Positions 50,716 through 64,000 of a stretch of 64,000 bases of DNA are shown one piece after another. The stretch is from Zonotrichia leucophrys gambelii (lineage: Eukaryota; Chordata; Aves; Passeriformes; Passerellidae): assembly GCF_028769735.1 (NCBI RefSeq), contig NC_088170.1, positions 59,243,585 to 59,307,584 of the forward strand. The letters run 5' to 3'. Every line of letters starts with the position of its first letter. Position 1 is the first letter of the stretch. The translations under genes were made by a program, and so were the position numbers. Under the pieces are notes generated by a model that searched no databases, was not told the origin of the DNA, and saw only the letters and a list, made by a program, of their open reading frames with translations.

Positions 50716-50729
50716 AGGAAAGGGGGGAA
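50716..50729 (+). other. ERV polypurine tract
   Basis: AGGAAAGGGGGGAA ends at the base before the TG of the 3' LTR, the exact position needed to prime plus-strand DNA synthesis. It is uninterrupted, unlike the coding regions. Confidence 0.9.
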
Positions 50730-51118
50730 TGAGACAGAATATCCATCCTGAACTAGGTAAAGTGTCTAGGAGAGGTAAAGGGTCTGTGGAGCTAAAGCTG
50801 AAGGAGAGGCCGCGTTCCAGAGACAGCGAGGAGACAGAGAAAGAAAAACAGAAAAACCACGAGGTCAATCTGCCCCCGACCTAGGAATTCCTCCGATAAA
50901 GAAGAATTAGTGCTAAGTGTCATGCAAGATGAATATGTATGAACTTATTGTGAAACTGTATGCATATGCATTTGGAAGGGAGATAAAAGGAGGTCTGAAA
51001 TCTTCAGGGGTACGCATGCCCTTTTGGAGAGTCTTGCGTCCGGCGCGCGTCGTAATAAAGCATACCGGGCTTTACAACTTTTACAAGTTGTGAGGTTTCT
51101 TCTTTTCTCCGCAAAACA
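50730..51118 (+). repeat. ERV 3' LTR
   Basis: 389 bp, aligned to the 5' LTR without gaps at an offset of 8402 bases. The only difference I find is A at 51028 against G at 42626. AATAAA lies at 51054-51059 and the TATA-like box at 50983-50990. Transcripts polyadenylated here would end about 30 bases before the host flank. The preceding 14 bases are the polypurine tract. Confidence 0.95.
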
Positions 51119-51122
51119 GAGT
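51119..51122. repeat. ERV target-site duplication, right copy (GAGT)
   Basis: GAGT directly after the terminal CA of the 3' LTR, matching the left copy. This shows the two LTRs belong to one insertion and have not recombined with another copy. Confidence 0.85.
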
Positions 51123-54100
51123 CTTCAAGGGGACATTGTGGAAGTTTTTTTCAAGTTAAGCTCTACATCAATAAAGTCAATGCAGATGGTGTTTCAGATC
51201 AGTGAAGGGTTAAGACTTTTTCCAGCAGGAATGAAAAGCTAACATATAAAATTATTTATGGGAGAGACTTTTTGGTACCTGAATTGTAACATCATCATAT
51301 CCAAACAAAATGGAATTAATTGTCTGGCTTTGTAAACAGTAGTTTACAAAAAGACAGCCAGCACTGGACATTTATCTTCTCCAGACATGCAAAACTCCAC
51401 CTTGACAGTCAATGTTTTTGTTAAATGATAATGACTGTTACCCTGGTGAATCTGAACTCCACAGGTTTGGAACAGACCCCAGGGATGAGTTACTGGGACC
51501 ATGCTCCTGACTTCCCAGGCTGATTGGCCTTGTAACACTGAACATGGAGCAACACAACTTCTTTGTCTGCTGAATCTGCTTTGCAAAGCACTCCAAGATC
51601 ACTAAATAAAAGGCACTAGAAGAACGTAACTCCTCCTGTTTTGAGTTGAGTCTCCTACTGTTGTTATCGTATTTCTAGAGCCCCATACCCTCTGGCTGGT
51701 TTTCTCACACACAGCCCTTCACAGCAGTGCCATTCTTGCTGCTTCATCAGGGCTCCTGCACAGCTCTTCCTGACCAACCAGCCCACCCCCTTTTATCCCA
51801 GTTATCTTCATTAGCCACAGCTGCCACTCAATTAAGGACATCACAGCTGCAGCCCATTTAGAACAACTAGGATTGGGGCAAGGCCACTTATACAATACAT
51901 TTATTTTACTATGGCTCAAAGGCCACCTATACAATACATACTAACATTCAATGGCCACCTGTATCTTACTACTGAAAGACTGGTGAAGAGCTGCCTGGTT
52001 TCACTGTTAAATCCTTGAACACTCCCACATCCTGTTCACAGATGCCTGTTTCTGCCTATAATAAAGGAAACCATTCAAATTATATTCCCACTACTTTCAC
52101 CATCTTTACTGAATATCGGCTGAAAGTGTTAAATCACACAAAGAGTTCATAGCTGATGACATTTTCCCAAGCTACAGAATGACCCCTGTGATTTACTTTT
52201 TAATAAAGAAACACACTTTTTAAAAGTTTTTTCTTCTTTTACCACCAGTTGAAACTGAACTGGCCTGTGATGCCTTCAAACCTCATCAGCACTTTGAGAG
52301 TGCACACCAGCACTTCCCCAAGCACTGCCACAGCACAATCACCTTTTCCATTTGCCTATTAAAATTTGGATTCTGAAGCTTCAGCTCTCAAGCCTCTTCT
52401 GCATTGCTGGAGGTTGGATGCATTAATAAATTATGGCCTATATTTAAATCATTTCACTGCTAAGTTGCCAATCCAAGCCCTAGCCAGGGCCAAATATGGC
52501 CCTGCAAGTATGGTCAGGAGGCCAGGATTGGACGACTCCAAGAGCCAGGGAAGATTTGGGACTCAGGCTAACAGAACAAGAAGCAGTGCTGGATGGGATC
52601 TGGTCTAGAACTGATTGCTTTGAACTGGACCATTGAGAGAATCAGATGGCTAGAGCAAATTTATGGGGTGTACCTTGTGCTTGTCTGATGCTCAGCAGAT
52701 GTATAAAAAAGGGTATGCTGGAAGGATGGAATAGTGCTGTGTCAGTGGAAATCCAGCAGGAGGATGTGCTTAATGAAGTAGATCCTTTTCAGCTCCATAG
52801 GAATGACCCAGAGCATCCTGGAGCATGAATTCAGAGGCAGACTGCAACTGTAGGCAGCTGTGAGCAAGAGAGGGTGGAAAGGGAAAGTTTCTTGCAAGTT
52901 ACTCTCCACTGATCACAATCTTGTGCTCATTTTACAGAACTGGACTCCTGTTAAGGTGGTTGGAAGGTTTGCAGTGCCATTCAGGCAGGGTACTTTTCAA
53001 AATATTCTTAGCTGAAACAAGAGCTGGGCAATGATGAGCAGGGCATAGCTGGGTTTTGGATACTGTGGGCTGAGCTGCCCTTGATTAAAAATATTATGAT
53101 GTAATTCATTCCAGAGGAGACAGATTGACAGGAACAGGATTTAATTAAACCAGGTTTAAATGCATTTTGTATTCCCAACTTGCACTTACATGGCAAAAAG
53201 GCAGCTATTCAGGAGGAAAAGGAATCTGCTCAACAACTGTGGACATATCCCAGTAATATTTCAGGGGAGTTCTCTTCTTTCCCTTCTGCTTTGCACTTAT
53301 TTTTGACAATATCCTTTCCTTGGAAACCAGGTTATGCACATAAGTGGATCATCACGGTTGCTTCTTCTCCCTCAAATTGTTGGTTGTCTGTCTCAATTTG
53401 CAGGTTAATGTAAAGTAGGCTTACCCACTTTGTTCTTTAAGTAGTTTCTGCCATCCTCAATTCCTTTTGGAATTAACTTTGAAGTTATGGAAAATAATTT
53501 AATAAAAGCAGTATTACCAAAAATTAAATGAAGAACTTGAGATCTGTTGAGAGGAAAAGCCTTTCCATTTCTGCAGCATTTTTAATATTATCTGCATACA
53601 CTCACTTGTGTTATTTGCAGCAGGCTTATCACTGAGGACTGGGGAGGTTTAAGTAAAGAAACAACCTGCTTAAGGAAATAAATCACTTTACCCACCCTTA
53701 CAAAAAATTGTGAAATCTTGTGCTAGCAGAGTTGGAATTTCTCCTGTTCAGTTTCTGCTTCTGTTGTGGGTTCCATGACTGTGAGATTTCATCCTTTAAG
53801 ACTTTTATGCGATTTTGTTTTGCATAAGCATATTTCACTTTATATGTTGTGAACCAAATTCAGGCTTGGTGAGCTATGTGCCATTGCTTTTGAAGTAACT
53901 GGGCTATTAACTGTCATGGAAATAAGTAGTAAAACTAGATTTTTTTTCTTTATCTCTCAGAATATGGTATCTGCATTGAAGAAGATAAATAATGAAGTCC
54001 AGACACAAATAATAATGAAATCACGTAAGCAGTTAAAATACTTTGATTTCGTTCTTGGACATTAAAAGAGCCTAAACTCTGATTTTGGTGGCTCAGGTTT

Positions 54101-57100
54101 TACAGCATGTTGCATCAGACTCATTAGTAAAGCTTTGTGCACTTACAGCAGAATTTGCATCTTAGAGGTTTTGAATAGAAATGCAGATAGCAATTTTTCC
54201 ATCTACTTATGAGAAGAGTCTATGATTCCCAGAAGTCATTTTTTTTTCCCTTTATACATAGGATCTAATAAGAAAAATATCCTCTAGTAATAAACCATCT
54301 TGTGTATTTTATGTAGATTTAGGAAAGCTAATTAAAGAAAAATACATTCAGTAACGTTACTGGCTGTAACCTTCAGAACTGTCCATCCTGAAGAATTTTC
54401 ACTGCTTCACTGAAGATACTGGAATTTATTTTTGCCTCAGAGCTTGTAATTTTTCTACCACAAAGTCCAGTCTAGATTTGGTGTGCTACAGCCTCTCTAA
54501 AGCAACACTGGGAGGGAATAAAAGATGAAGGAATCTTCTAATCTGCATGCATCATATTTCCTTTAAGTACTGCCATCTTCTGTAATTAATACAAACTGCA
54601 AATGAAGTTATGCACAATTCCTGTTGTGAGAGAGGAGAGCAGGAATTGATGTAACACCTCCTGGAAAGATTGCATTATGAGTATCTGATGTGAAAAGATG
54701 CAATAAATTATATAATTTTTTGAGAAATAAAGTGCTGTAAGAGTCAGAGTAAAAATCTGTGTAGGTTTGGCCATTAACTACACTCCTCTGCATTCTTATG
54801 TAACTGCCTTTTTACACTTTTTGAGGACATCACTGTAAAAGCAGAGTTTCTTTGGGCTGAGACACAGAGAGCAGAGGGGTCAGAGGTGTGAGTGTGCCAT
54901 TGCTGTTTTTCTGGTTCCTAAGAAAAAAAGAGCAGTACCCTAAGGCACTTTTTCTCTAAAAACACCAAGATGTCTGTTGTGATTCACTAAGGAATAACTG
55001 CTTTGGGATGCTTCAAAACTGGTTTTTAAGTGAAGGATGCAAAATTGTTCTTTCCAGAGATGCAATGAATCTAGCTGACACTTTAATATGTTTATTAAAA
55101 GGCATGAGGCAGATGAAGCAGTAATAAATATCCATGCAGAGAAAGATCATGCATGTCTGTGGGATGAGATCCAGTTAAAAGCATCTTTGAAAAATAAGTG
55201 AAGATTCATTGGTTTCTCCAAAGCACTAATGAGACATTTTTGAAAATTACTATAAAGTGACACACACTGAAGGGAAATGCATACAAACCAATTTTATTTC
55301 TTACTTTGATCTCCAAATGTCCAGAATACAGCTTGAAGAAACATTTTGTTCTCTCTGCCTTCCAGCAAAGTGTAATCTCTTTTAGGTTTGAGGTGTTTTG
55401 ACCTAGTGCTGGTGTCTCCTCAACACTCCTCAAACAATTCATTACTTTCCCCTATGCATAGAAAACAGTAAATAGAGGACGGGTTAAATTACTTTTTATA
55501 AGGTATTGTGCATAAACCCCCCTAGGAATCACAATAATTGCAGCAAGGGAAAATGGTGTAAGGTGTTGTGGTATAAAATCAGAGGAGATACAGGACCACA
55601 GACCAGAGATGCTTTGGTAGGAGGTGTAGGGCCTGGATGACTGCAAGCTGAATAAACTGGAGCACTTGGGAGCTGCACTTTTGAGAGAGACATGGTGTTA
55701 ATGGGGAGGTATATAACAGCATGAAAAACAATCATATTTCTATGTGGAGTGACAGCAGCAGTGAATCCTCTGATGGGAAAAAAAATTCCCAAGTTTCAGC
55801 TCTTGCAGGTCTGAGCTCTGAGAACCACAGCCCAGAGGTCAGAGAGTGGCTGCAGCACCATGCCCAGTGGCTGCCCACCATGCCCAACATTAGCCCCAGA
55901 AAGGGACTTGGGATGATTAGGGTGGATTTTTAGGCAGTAGGAAACAAAGAGAGAACTTACAAGAGAGGAATATAAACCTGAAACTGTACTGATAGGGCTT
56001 GCAATAGTCCAGGAAGAAGGTGAAGCAGGTGCAGATGCACAGCTGGAAACAGGCAGAAGTGGTTTATTAGGAGGTAGATTAATGGGAATATTGCAAAATG
56101 CAGCAGCTAGCTGGGTAAAGACCATTTTCCTGGTGAGGGTGACTCCAGAAGGGTAGGCTTTGCTCAAGACGTGCAAGCAAATTATTAAAAATGTAATGAA
56201 TAAGGATGTGACAGGGGGGATGCACCATTCCTGTAATTGCCAAATGTACTGTTCATTTCTGGGTGCTGAACTCAGGGAAATGAACCCATCCCAGCTCACA
56301 GTGAGGGAAAGGGAATAGACTTATCTGAACGAGATTTCAAATTGGCTAGTGTCAGCAAGTGGTAATGAAAAGTGGAGGTGATAATAGATACCATGATAAG
56401 CAATCTGTCCAGGTAGAAGGAGATGAAAAAAAGACAGTAGGACACAGACTAAATTTTCTGATTTACTTCAGCCACTTTGTACCATGCTAATGCAAATGAA
56501 ATGAAGAATCAAAACTCCACTGTATGAGGCAGCCATTTTCAGAAAAGACAAACATTTCCTGAGGGACAAAAGGAGACCTGAGTATGGCAGCAGAGCCATC
56601 AGCAGGGACTTCAGAGTAATTGGAAACCAACCATATTACTGTACAAATGCAGACAATGCTCCTGTCAGGAGCATTACACAGTGCCAGGAACACGAGGTCA
56701 CTGGTGGAAGTGCCCTTTAACCTGCCCGAGAGAAGCCTTACAGTGAAGTTCTTGCACCCAGAACAGGATGTGTTGGAATGTGGTGCTACATCAGGAGGCC
56801 AGAAGGATGTAAGAGGATTTCCCTGCTGTCCTGCAGGTGCAGGATAGCTCAGCTGGGCTGCAGTGGTGACTTGAATGCACTCCAGGCTTGCCTGGAGGGT
56901 GGGTTTCACAGACCACCTCCTGCTGCTCTGCTGCATTTGACAGCAGCCAAAAATTGGTAAAGGCAGAGGAACTGATCCCTCACGCCTTGACACATGTGAG
57001 ACAGAGCACACAGACAAACTGCAGTGTGATCCACTAAAGGTCAATGTGCTCTGCAGACAAAGCTGATGTTCCAGCTGCAGCTCCTCTGTCAGCACCTGAT

Positions 57101-60100
57101 TCCACAGCACAAGACCTGCCAGTGCCAGAAACCTTTGGTAGCATTCACTGAGTTTACTGACTCAGTTAAGATTTCCATCCTCTGACAGTTGAACCATTTT
57201 GCTCACCTTTCTCATTTCCATTCCACCTCTTGCTTTGAAGACTGCAAGCAGCCAAGCCAAAAACCTTCCCCAACACTGAGACAAGTGAGTATAAGCTATG
57301 TTTGAGCTGCAGTTGACAGGCCTAGGTCCACACTGCAGCTGTAACTGCAGCAAGGAGGTGCCAGTACTTTATGAAGTTGGTACCCACTACAAAATGGGGA
57401 GATCTGGTGATGTGCTCTGCTTCTTGGACCCTGATTTTTATTCTGCATTCACATGGCCTTTTGTACACAACATACACACATGCCAGGTGTCATGGCAATT
57501 TCAAAATCAGATTTTCCACTCAATTAAGAAGGCACTAAAGAAGGCAATTAAGAAAGTATACTACCTTAAGTGAGTGAAAGCTGGCAGGAATTCAAAGATA
57601 GGGTCACTCATCACTGAGGATTCCCTTTAAACATTTCCCTTGGTGAGCCAGGCCGTGGTGGCTGTTATCCAGGTAAGCAGCACTCCAGATGGATTACCTC
57701 TGCAGACATCAGCAGTACAGCTGGATTAGGGAAGCTGTCTGCACACCAGTTCATTTCACTAACCAGCTCCTGGAAGTAAAAAACCTGGACATGTTCTAAA
57801 ATGTTTATTCTCACTGTCAGACTCAGGTGCCAGCTTGCATTTCCCTGTGTAGGGCAATGTGACCTGCAGTCCCCAGTGTGGAGGTCAGCAGAGTGTGCAG
57901 AGCAGGAAAGATTCTTCTGGCATAATCCCTGGAATTTAAAAGCAACAAGCAGAGACTCTTGGTTAAGTATGGCATCCAAAATACTTAACATTCCTTTTCA
58001 CAATATGGATGAATAAACTTCCTGTGAGCAATTAACTGAAGGGTGTTTTACTTAAGACAAACAGGCCAGCCAGCACTACTTCTTGTGACTCTCTTTTGTA
58101 GTTTTCCCCTTTCTTCTTCTTCAACAGAAACTGCAGGTCTAACACAGATGGTACTTCTGGCTATGGAATTGATTTTTTCTCCCACAAACCCTTCTTCCTT
58201 TTTTTTTTTTTTTGTGTCAGACTCTCAGCAAGATTTTTGCTGCCTCTCTTTCTGAAGGATGTATCTTTCTTCCTCCAAAAGGAAGATGTATCAGGGTCTC
58301 TAATTTATCTTTTGTTCTTCCACACATTCTCTTTATCTACTTTTGCTACTTTCTTTCTCTTCCTGACCCCCATTTCTTTGTGAATTCTGCCTTCAACACT
58401 TGATTTCAATTCTCTTTCAAACCAGCAGACTCCTGTTTTTGATTTCTTACTGTCTTATCTCTTCTTCATGACTTTTCCTCTTTTCCCATCTCCTTTAATT
58501 AGACATTAAGAGGAGGTTTGGAATATGGGGAAGACCATTACATCCTTTTTAAAGTGCAAAATAGTGCCTTTATATTCACAGTGAGGAGAACCACTGCAGA
58601 GTATGAGATAATCATGGTGCTGGGGGCAAAGAGATATGAAAAAAGTCATTAACTACATTGATTACTTTGTGATATTAGTAATAAAATTGGGTGTGAAAAG
58701 TTGGAAGACAGTGTGCAGAGTTACTCTCAGTGTGCATGGACTAATCCACTTACACCCAGACACGGTGTCTCTGGCAGCCCATGACAGATGTGGACATTAG
58801 CTGTGTTCAGCAGGAATATTTGGATCAAGCAGACAGACATCAGGAGGTATTGGCAGCCTCTCAGAACTACCTCCCTGACTGGTAAGAAGCCCATACAGAC
58901 CTGGGAAAATATTTTCTCCAGACTGACATCAGCAGAGTGATTGAGCCAGAATGGGGAGAGGTCCCAAAACATCTTTGCACATGGACAAAGTAGGGAGAAA
59001 GTTATTGGAAAAGGGCAAAGATGGAATCTGTAAGGACATGCATGCACTGCTTTAACTGGGATGAGGTTTCATGAATAGTGCAGAGGAGATGGAATATGAG
59101 TCCACAGCTTATCACATCTCCTACTGAAATCCCATATGTTTATGGTATTTTTTCTGGACCAAAAATCAGACTGGGTTGCCACTAATACAGTAGTAAAAGC
59201 ATACAGTCTTGAAACCAAATAGAAAATTTGAATAAATTTTTTAATGAAAGGAAAGCCAATGGCCAAGGCCACAGCAGTAGGATTACTTGATGAATTCATG
59301 GCTATTTTTGATAGCCTTAGTTAGAAAAAAAAGGTATAGTATAAATGGCAGAAAAATACTGCAAATGTTTGGCAAAGGACAAAACCATGGTAATTTTAGA
59401 CACAAAATTACTTTGCCAGCTGCATTTGGCATTAAATATGTCACTATTATTTGGACATCATCATATTATTGTTCTTTCACAAATGACCAGAGGAATAATT
59501 CCAATCCAAGCTTCCCTCTAGAAACCTGGGGCTTTACCTTATCTCAATGCTGATTTTAAACTGATTTTAAACAAATGGAACATAAAGACAGGAGGAACAT
59601 CAATTTTACAAAGCCAATTAATAAAATAGTAATAGTCAAACTTCCACCTAAATGGGTTGGAGCTCAAGTCTAGTTTGAATCTGCTGATGCTGGAAGTGAG
59701 CAGTCTCCTTGTGTCCCTTCTCATGCAGCTCTCATGAACTGATGATGACAGCAGTGACTTTCTGGCCCTCTGGGGCTCCAGACCAGCAGCTGCAGAGATG
59801 TGAGCAACAACAGCCATGGAATTTGCCACATCTGCAAGGTGGTTTGCTTTGTTAGTGCCCTGCCATGGGCTCTGTGCATGCAACCAGCACAGTAAACTGG
59901 TGGTAGGTGCTGGACATCTTCATAAGAAGTGGAAGCCATCAAAACAGCATTAAGTGGCACTGATGGATATTCAGGTTTTATACTTGTGTTTCTCAGCCTA
60001 TTAAATAAAAGATCAACAAAACTGAAAAGAATCCACAGACCATCCTGCAGTGTTGCTAATTTTAATTATTTGCAGTCAATTAAAAACTACTTGCATTTTG

Positions 60101-63100
60101 AATGCCCACTCACTGGTTTTTTCTCTGCCATTCTGTTTCCTTCCTTCAGGTACACCAATTTTGTTGTGGAGGGGTCTAAGTCCATGTTGTGTTTTTACAG
60201 ACAGATAAAGGAAAGTACACCATGCTGCAAAGAAAGATGTTGTTGGGCTGATGCTTTCAATGACCCCTGCAATTGCATGGGAGCTCAGAGTGTCCTAAGC
60301 TCTACTCCAGAGAGACAAATGAAAGAGTTGAGATTCAGGTTTTCACTCATGATCTGAAGTTACCAGTCAAAATCAAGAAATAGGTCTTGGAAGCCATGGA
60401 AATTTTAAAAGAGGGGTTGTCTTTTTATTTATTATTTGGACATACATACTTTATGCAAAGCAACCAGCTTTCCCCCTTTTGCTGCTGTAGAAATTCCTGT
60501 CATTGCACTCACTTGCCTCATCTTTCACTTCAGTATCAAACTCCTGTTTTCACTAGAAACCTGCCACTTACTGCCAGGTTTCGACACACAGCATTTCAGG
60601 CAACCAAGCACCTGAGTGTCCTGGGTGAGCACTGTGTGTGAGGGCATCCCTGAGCCATCCTTCTGGCTGTGAGCAGCTCTCACTGGCAGATCCTCTCACA
60701 GAAAGGGGCCATTTGAGGCAGAAAGGGGCCTTTTCCACCAATCCACAGTCAATGCTTTGTGAGGGTTTGCAATTATTGCTCTACAGCTAAACTGGCTGCA
60801 TCACCCACTAAAATCCATGGCACGCAAAAGGAGTTGCAAGAATCATTTTGTTGTTCTTGGAATATAATAAACCAGTCATTGGTTGACATTCTTCTGAGGT
60901 TGAGTACTATCTGCACCATTTAACAAGTTTTGTATAGCAATTCAATATCTGCATAGTATACTACTGTATGTGCACAATATGCTTTCATTTATTTCTGTAT
61001 ATGTAAAGAAACAGAATCCACAGTAGCACTTAACCCATCTCCATCTTAACTCCTTCCAACCAATTCCATGTTTTTCACCATTTTTGTTTTATTTTGTGCA
61101 ACAGCCTGTGCCATCTAGTTGCCTCTATTTTTCTTGGGCTGTTGATGCCACAGGTTCTGTCACGGCTGTGATGGATGTAAGCTATCTGTAGGCAAAGTGC
61201 AAGCATTGATTTGTGTGCAGATGAATAAGCTGTGCAGGGGGGTGTTTGTTGGCAGTGTGTCCAAAGCTTCCTTGGCAGCTTTCACAGTGCACAGCAGTGC
61301 AGATCCCACCCAGGGAAAGCTGCTGGGCAGACCTCGTTGTAGCCTTCCACCCTTCATTAGTGGGAGCAGTACTTCTTCCTCTTTTCTTATCTCTGCCTCT
61401 CCATCTGACTCCCTTTTAGGTGAAAACTGCTAGATTTTGTCAAGGTCCCAATATAAAGTCCAAATACAAGGTCAAGTCACCCACAGTCTCCTTCTCTTTC
61501 TGGACATTCTCCTAATCAGGCTTTTCATCTCTCATATGTTGAAATGGCAGGGGGTTGATGTAGGTTTTAGCTTGCCAAATTCTTCTACATCAGTTTCAGA
61601 CTGACCTCGCCAGTACCTAATTAATCTTCAACAGCCAAAGATGCAACTGTGCCCTGCAAGGATGACATCTCCACAGGGAGGATCTTGTGGTGATGTATTT
61701 GCATTGCAGGTGTTTGTTAAGGACCATCAGATCCAGTGCACTCCAACAACCCACAATAAGGCAGAGAGCTCACTTTCCTCTCTTGACCTTTCATACTCAT
61801 TTCTATTGACCCATCTTCCTCTGTTTGCCAGCAGTCATTCTTTGTCTTCTAACCATATTTGATCACTTTTTTTCAGTACAGTTTCCTGTTTGATTTCCTT
61901 TTATAAAAACATGTGTACCCTGACATTGTCGATAACTACCACAATTCCAGCTGTCTGAGCACTGATTTTTCTGTCTCTGAACTTGTGAACCATATTAAAA
62001 ATTCAGGATTTATTGCAGTTGTTTCAAGAACTCCTGACAGACAGATGACAATGATTTCAGAGGAAATAACTCCTCTGTAGTCAGCCTGTCCTGTATTCCC
62101 CTTGGCACTTCCTAAGCTTAAGAATATTAAAAGCAAAAGAAAAATGGCTCACAGTTAAAGCAGATTAATGAGACTCCTTGAATTTTTTTCAATGCATGGA
62201 AACTATACACAATTGAATACCAGTACTTTTTCATTAGCACTAAGCAAATCTATTTTGAGATTATTCCTCTTGGAGGAGCTGTGTGAATTACTCCTGTAAC
62301 ACCACAAAATAGCTTCCTAAATACTAAATCACTTTGGATTGCCTCTGAAGAGTGTGGCAGAGGTGTGTGCCTGTATCAGAGGATGAACTCAGCATGTGAC
62401 AGTTTTATTGCAGACAGCTCAGCTGGGGAAGGTGGCTGACACCTCACCAAGTGACTGTCATGTGCTTCAGCAGGTAAGGCAGGACCATTTTCTCTCCTCC
62501 ACTGGCCTGCTCCTATGGGACTGTTTCCCCCAGCCTCATAGGGATGGTCAAGATTGCATCCCAGGGTAGAAGGAGAATCATCCCATTCCTGAGCTGCATT
62601 CCCCTTTTTCCAGATGATCAGTGAGAAGGTATAAGAGCTCAAGTCCAACCAGGGCACTGAAAAAGCCCATCTATGCACCCAGGAGATGTGTCCAGGAGAT
62701 TTTGGATGCTGGCTTGGGGTCTTGGTCTGGTTTGAGAGATCCATCTGTGAGAACTCTGTGCATGAGCCTCTTATGAACAATCAGTCAATAACACCAAATG
62801 TGCCACTGTGCTCATCCTAGCCCTGCCTTGTGGTAATTTGCTGAAATTAGAGCTTTTCTCAGGGAATGATCACACATTTTTAGGGCAATTCAAAATGAAT
62901 AGTTCCGTGCCTTCTCTCTCAAAGCGATGACTAAGGAATGAGCTCTTTTCGTTAAGTATTTTCTCCTGATGAGTCTAAATTAGTCCTCTCTGAGCTCTGT
63001 GTGGCTGCCACAGGACTGACAGAGCTGGCTCCAAGATTGGATCAAGCTTGATTGGGTTGAGAGGAGAAGGAAGGAGAAGTGAACTGCACAATTATGCTGC

Positions 63101-64000
63101 ACTGTGTGATACCTTACCTGACTGAGCTCTATTAATGTGTGTCCCATGAGCTGCACAGTCTCCTCCATCCCTGTGACTTCAGAGTTAATGTGCACATTTC
63201 TGTTCCATATAATCACCTCAGTGACTGCAGCAGAGGCATTTCCTAGGTCTGACTGTGCCAATGAGATGATATTCAAATACAAGGTTAGGTGGAGTCTCTG
63301 TGGTGCAGGAATTGCCAAGGGAATGCTCTTCAGTTTTGTCAACAAAAAAATTGGAGTTTACTGAAATGAAATTTGAAAATGTCACAAATAACCATTTTGA
63401 TCTGAAAAATCATCATCCATCAAAGCTATGTCTAATTCTTGTATGTGGTTTGTATTAAGTGCTTGAAAAATGATTGCATTTTGGCTGGAAATTAATTCAA
63501 GGCATGTGATAGATTTGAAATGTTGATTAATGTAAAGGTAGCAGGTGCCTCTTTGCCCTTGCTGTCATAGCACTGCTCTCTTAACTGCAATGGTTCAGGC
63601 TTCCTACACTCTGAATTAACACTGTCCTACCCCACAGAGGCAGGATTTTCTGGAGAAAGTAGTGTGGAGAGCAGAAGCCATCAGGTGTTGTTTGTGGTGG
63701 GGGAGCACACAGGCTCTTGTGGCAGAGGGGAGTATGGGCAGTGTGGCAGATCTGGGGCTCTATTTTTATACAAAGAAAAATGGGTTTTTTAACTCTCCTT
63801 CACTGTGCCCTGTACCACTCCGTGTTCATTATTGTAACTGCTGACAGGTAAATGGAGAAAAACAACAGTTAGTTTGAATCTTCGCTTTTTGGCATCCTTC
63901 AGTGCTATCAGTTAAACCTCTTTTGTCTGATGATCACAGCTGCAGGTGCCTTAACAGTTCCCATTTCCATTTACCTTTAATGGGTATCTTGTCTGACAGG
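51123..64000. other. Intergenic DNA right of the ERV
   Basis: About 12.9 kb of AT-rich unique-looking sequence. I recognise no exon, RNA gene or transposon. The longest open frame (56487-57110, minus, 207 codons) begins with GTG, has no ATG for roughly its first third and resembles no family I know. The pyrimidine tract at 58.1-58.5 kb and a small repeated word (ATACAATACAT, twice near 51.9 kb) are the only local irregularities. Confidence 0.7.
58080..58510 (+). repeat. Pyrimidine-rich tract
   Basis: A long C/T-biased stretch on the plus strand with a T15 run at 58199-58213 and repeated TTCTTC/CTCTTT words. No gene or recognisable repeat family was identified in it. Confidence 0.6.

Larger units (their letters stand above)
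42328..51118 (+). mobile_element. Complete but coding-defective class I (gammaretrovirus-like) endogenous retrovirus
   Basis: An 8.79-kb provirus bounded by two 389-bp LTRs that start TG and end CA, flanked by the 4-bp duplication GAGT (42324-42327 and 51119-51122). In order it has a 5' LTR, a tRNA-Arg-type primer-binding site, a leader with three 34-bp tandem repeats, a gag stub starting MGQ, about 2 kb with no recognisable coding frame, a broken pol (RT, RNase H, integrase), a broken env and a polypurine tract directly against the 3' LTR. The 4-bp duplication, MGQ start and pol motifs all point to class I/gamma-like elements. Every gene carries stops and frameshifts, so no intact retroviral protein is encoded. 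The LTRs differ at a single base. It lies antisense to LHFPL3, about 19 kb upstream of its start codon. Confidence 0.95.

Noticed and set aside
55796..56299. 167-codon open frame, minus strand
   Set aside because: No domain or exon signals; only a chance hydrophobic stretch.
56487..57110. Longest intergenic open frame, 207 codons, minus strand
   Set aside because: Starts with GTG, has no ATG for roughly its first third, no recognisable domain, and no splice or promoter context.
1..64000. CRISPR arrays, operons, bacterial-type promoters or tRNA genes
   Set aside because: The window is vertebrate nuclear DNA. The tandem repeats present are short and directly adjacent without spacers, and no tRNA-like cloverleaf was recognised.

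Overview
This window looks like avian nuclear DNA. It is about 60% AT, gene-poor and low in repeats. The interspersed repeats I recognise are CR1-type LINE fragments (one ends in the 8-bp 3' terminal repeats typical of bird CR1), old MIR-like SINE pieces and one endogenous retrovirus. The only protein-coding exon I can support is the first coding exon of LHFPL3 on the minus strand, and its amniote ortholog is recognisable at sight. The species cannot be read from the sequence; a bird, perhaps a passerine, is an inference.

Layout. Positions 1-23024 are the 5' part of LHFPL3 intron 1 and continue beyond the left edge. This stretch holds two CR1 fragments in opposite orientations (about 11.96-12.17 kb and 17.12-17.66 kb), a much older CR1/L3-like LINE (about 18.49-19.6 kb) and MIR-like SINE pieces (about 7.48-7.85 kb). 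Positions 23025-23493 are LHFPL3 coding exon 1, with a consensus GT donor, inside a strong CpG island (about 22.5-24.6 kb) that should be the promoter. From about 24.6 kb to the right edge lies the LHFPL3 upstream intergenic region. No second gene is visible there, only small local duplications, low-complexity tracts and one complete retroviral provirus.

The provirus (42328-51118, plus strand) has two 389-bp LTRs, a 4-bp target duplication (GAGT), a primer-binding site that fits tRNA-Arg, tandem 34-bp leader repeats, a gag stub, a broken class I/gammaretrovirus-like pol, a broken env and a perfect polypurine tract. The two LTRs differ at one base out of 389, yet the interior is full of stops, frameshifts and deletions. 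The most economical reading is a recent insertion of an element that was already defective and was mobilised by another virus's proteins. I consider this the most interesting observation in the window.

No gene cluster or operon-like system is present. LHFPL3 belongs to the LHFPL tetraspan family, whose members LHFPL3/LHFPL4 are known as GABA-A receptor auxiliary subunits. Its regulation here would come from the CpG-island promoter, which carries a paired octamer/homeodomain-type motif cluster at its upstream edge, and perhaps from the upstream intergenic DNA.
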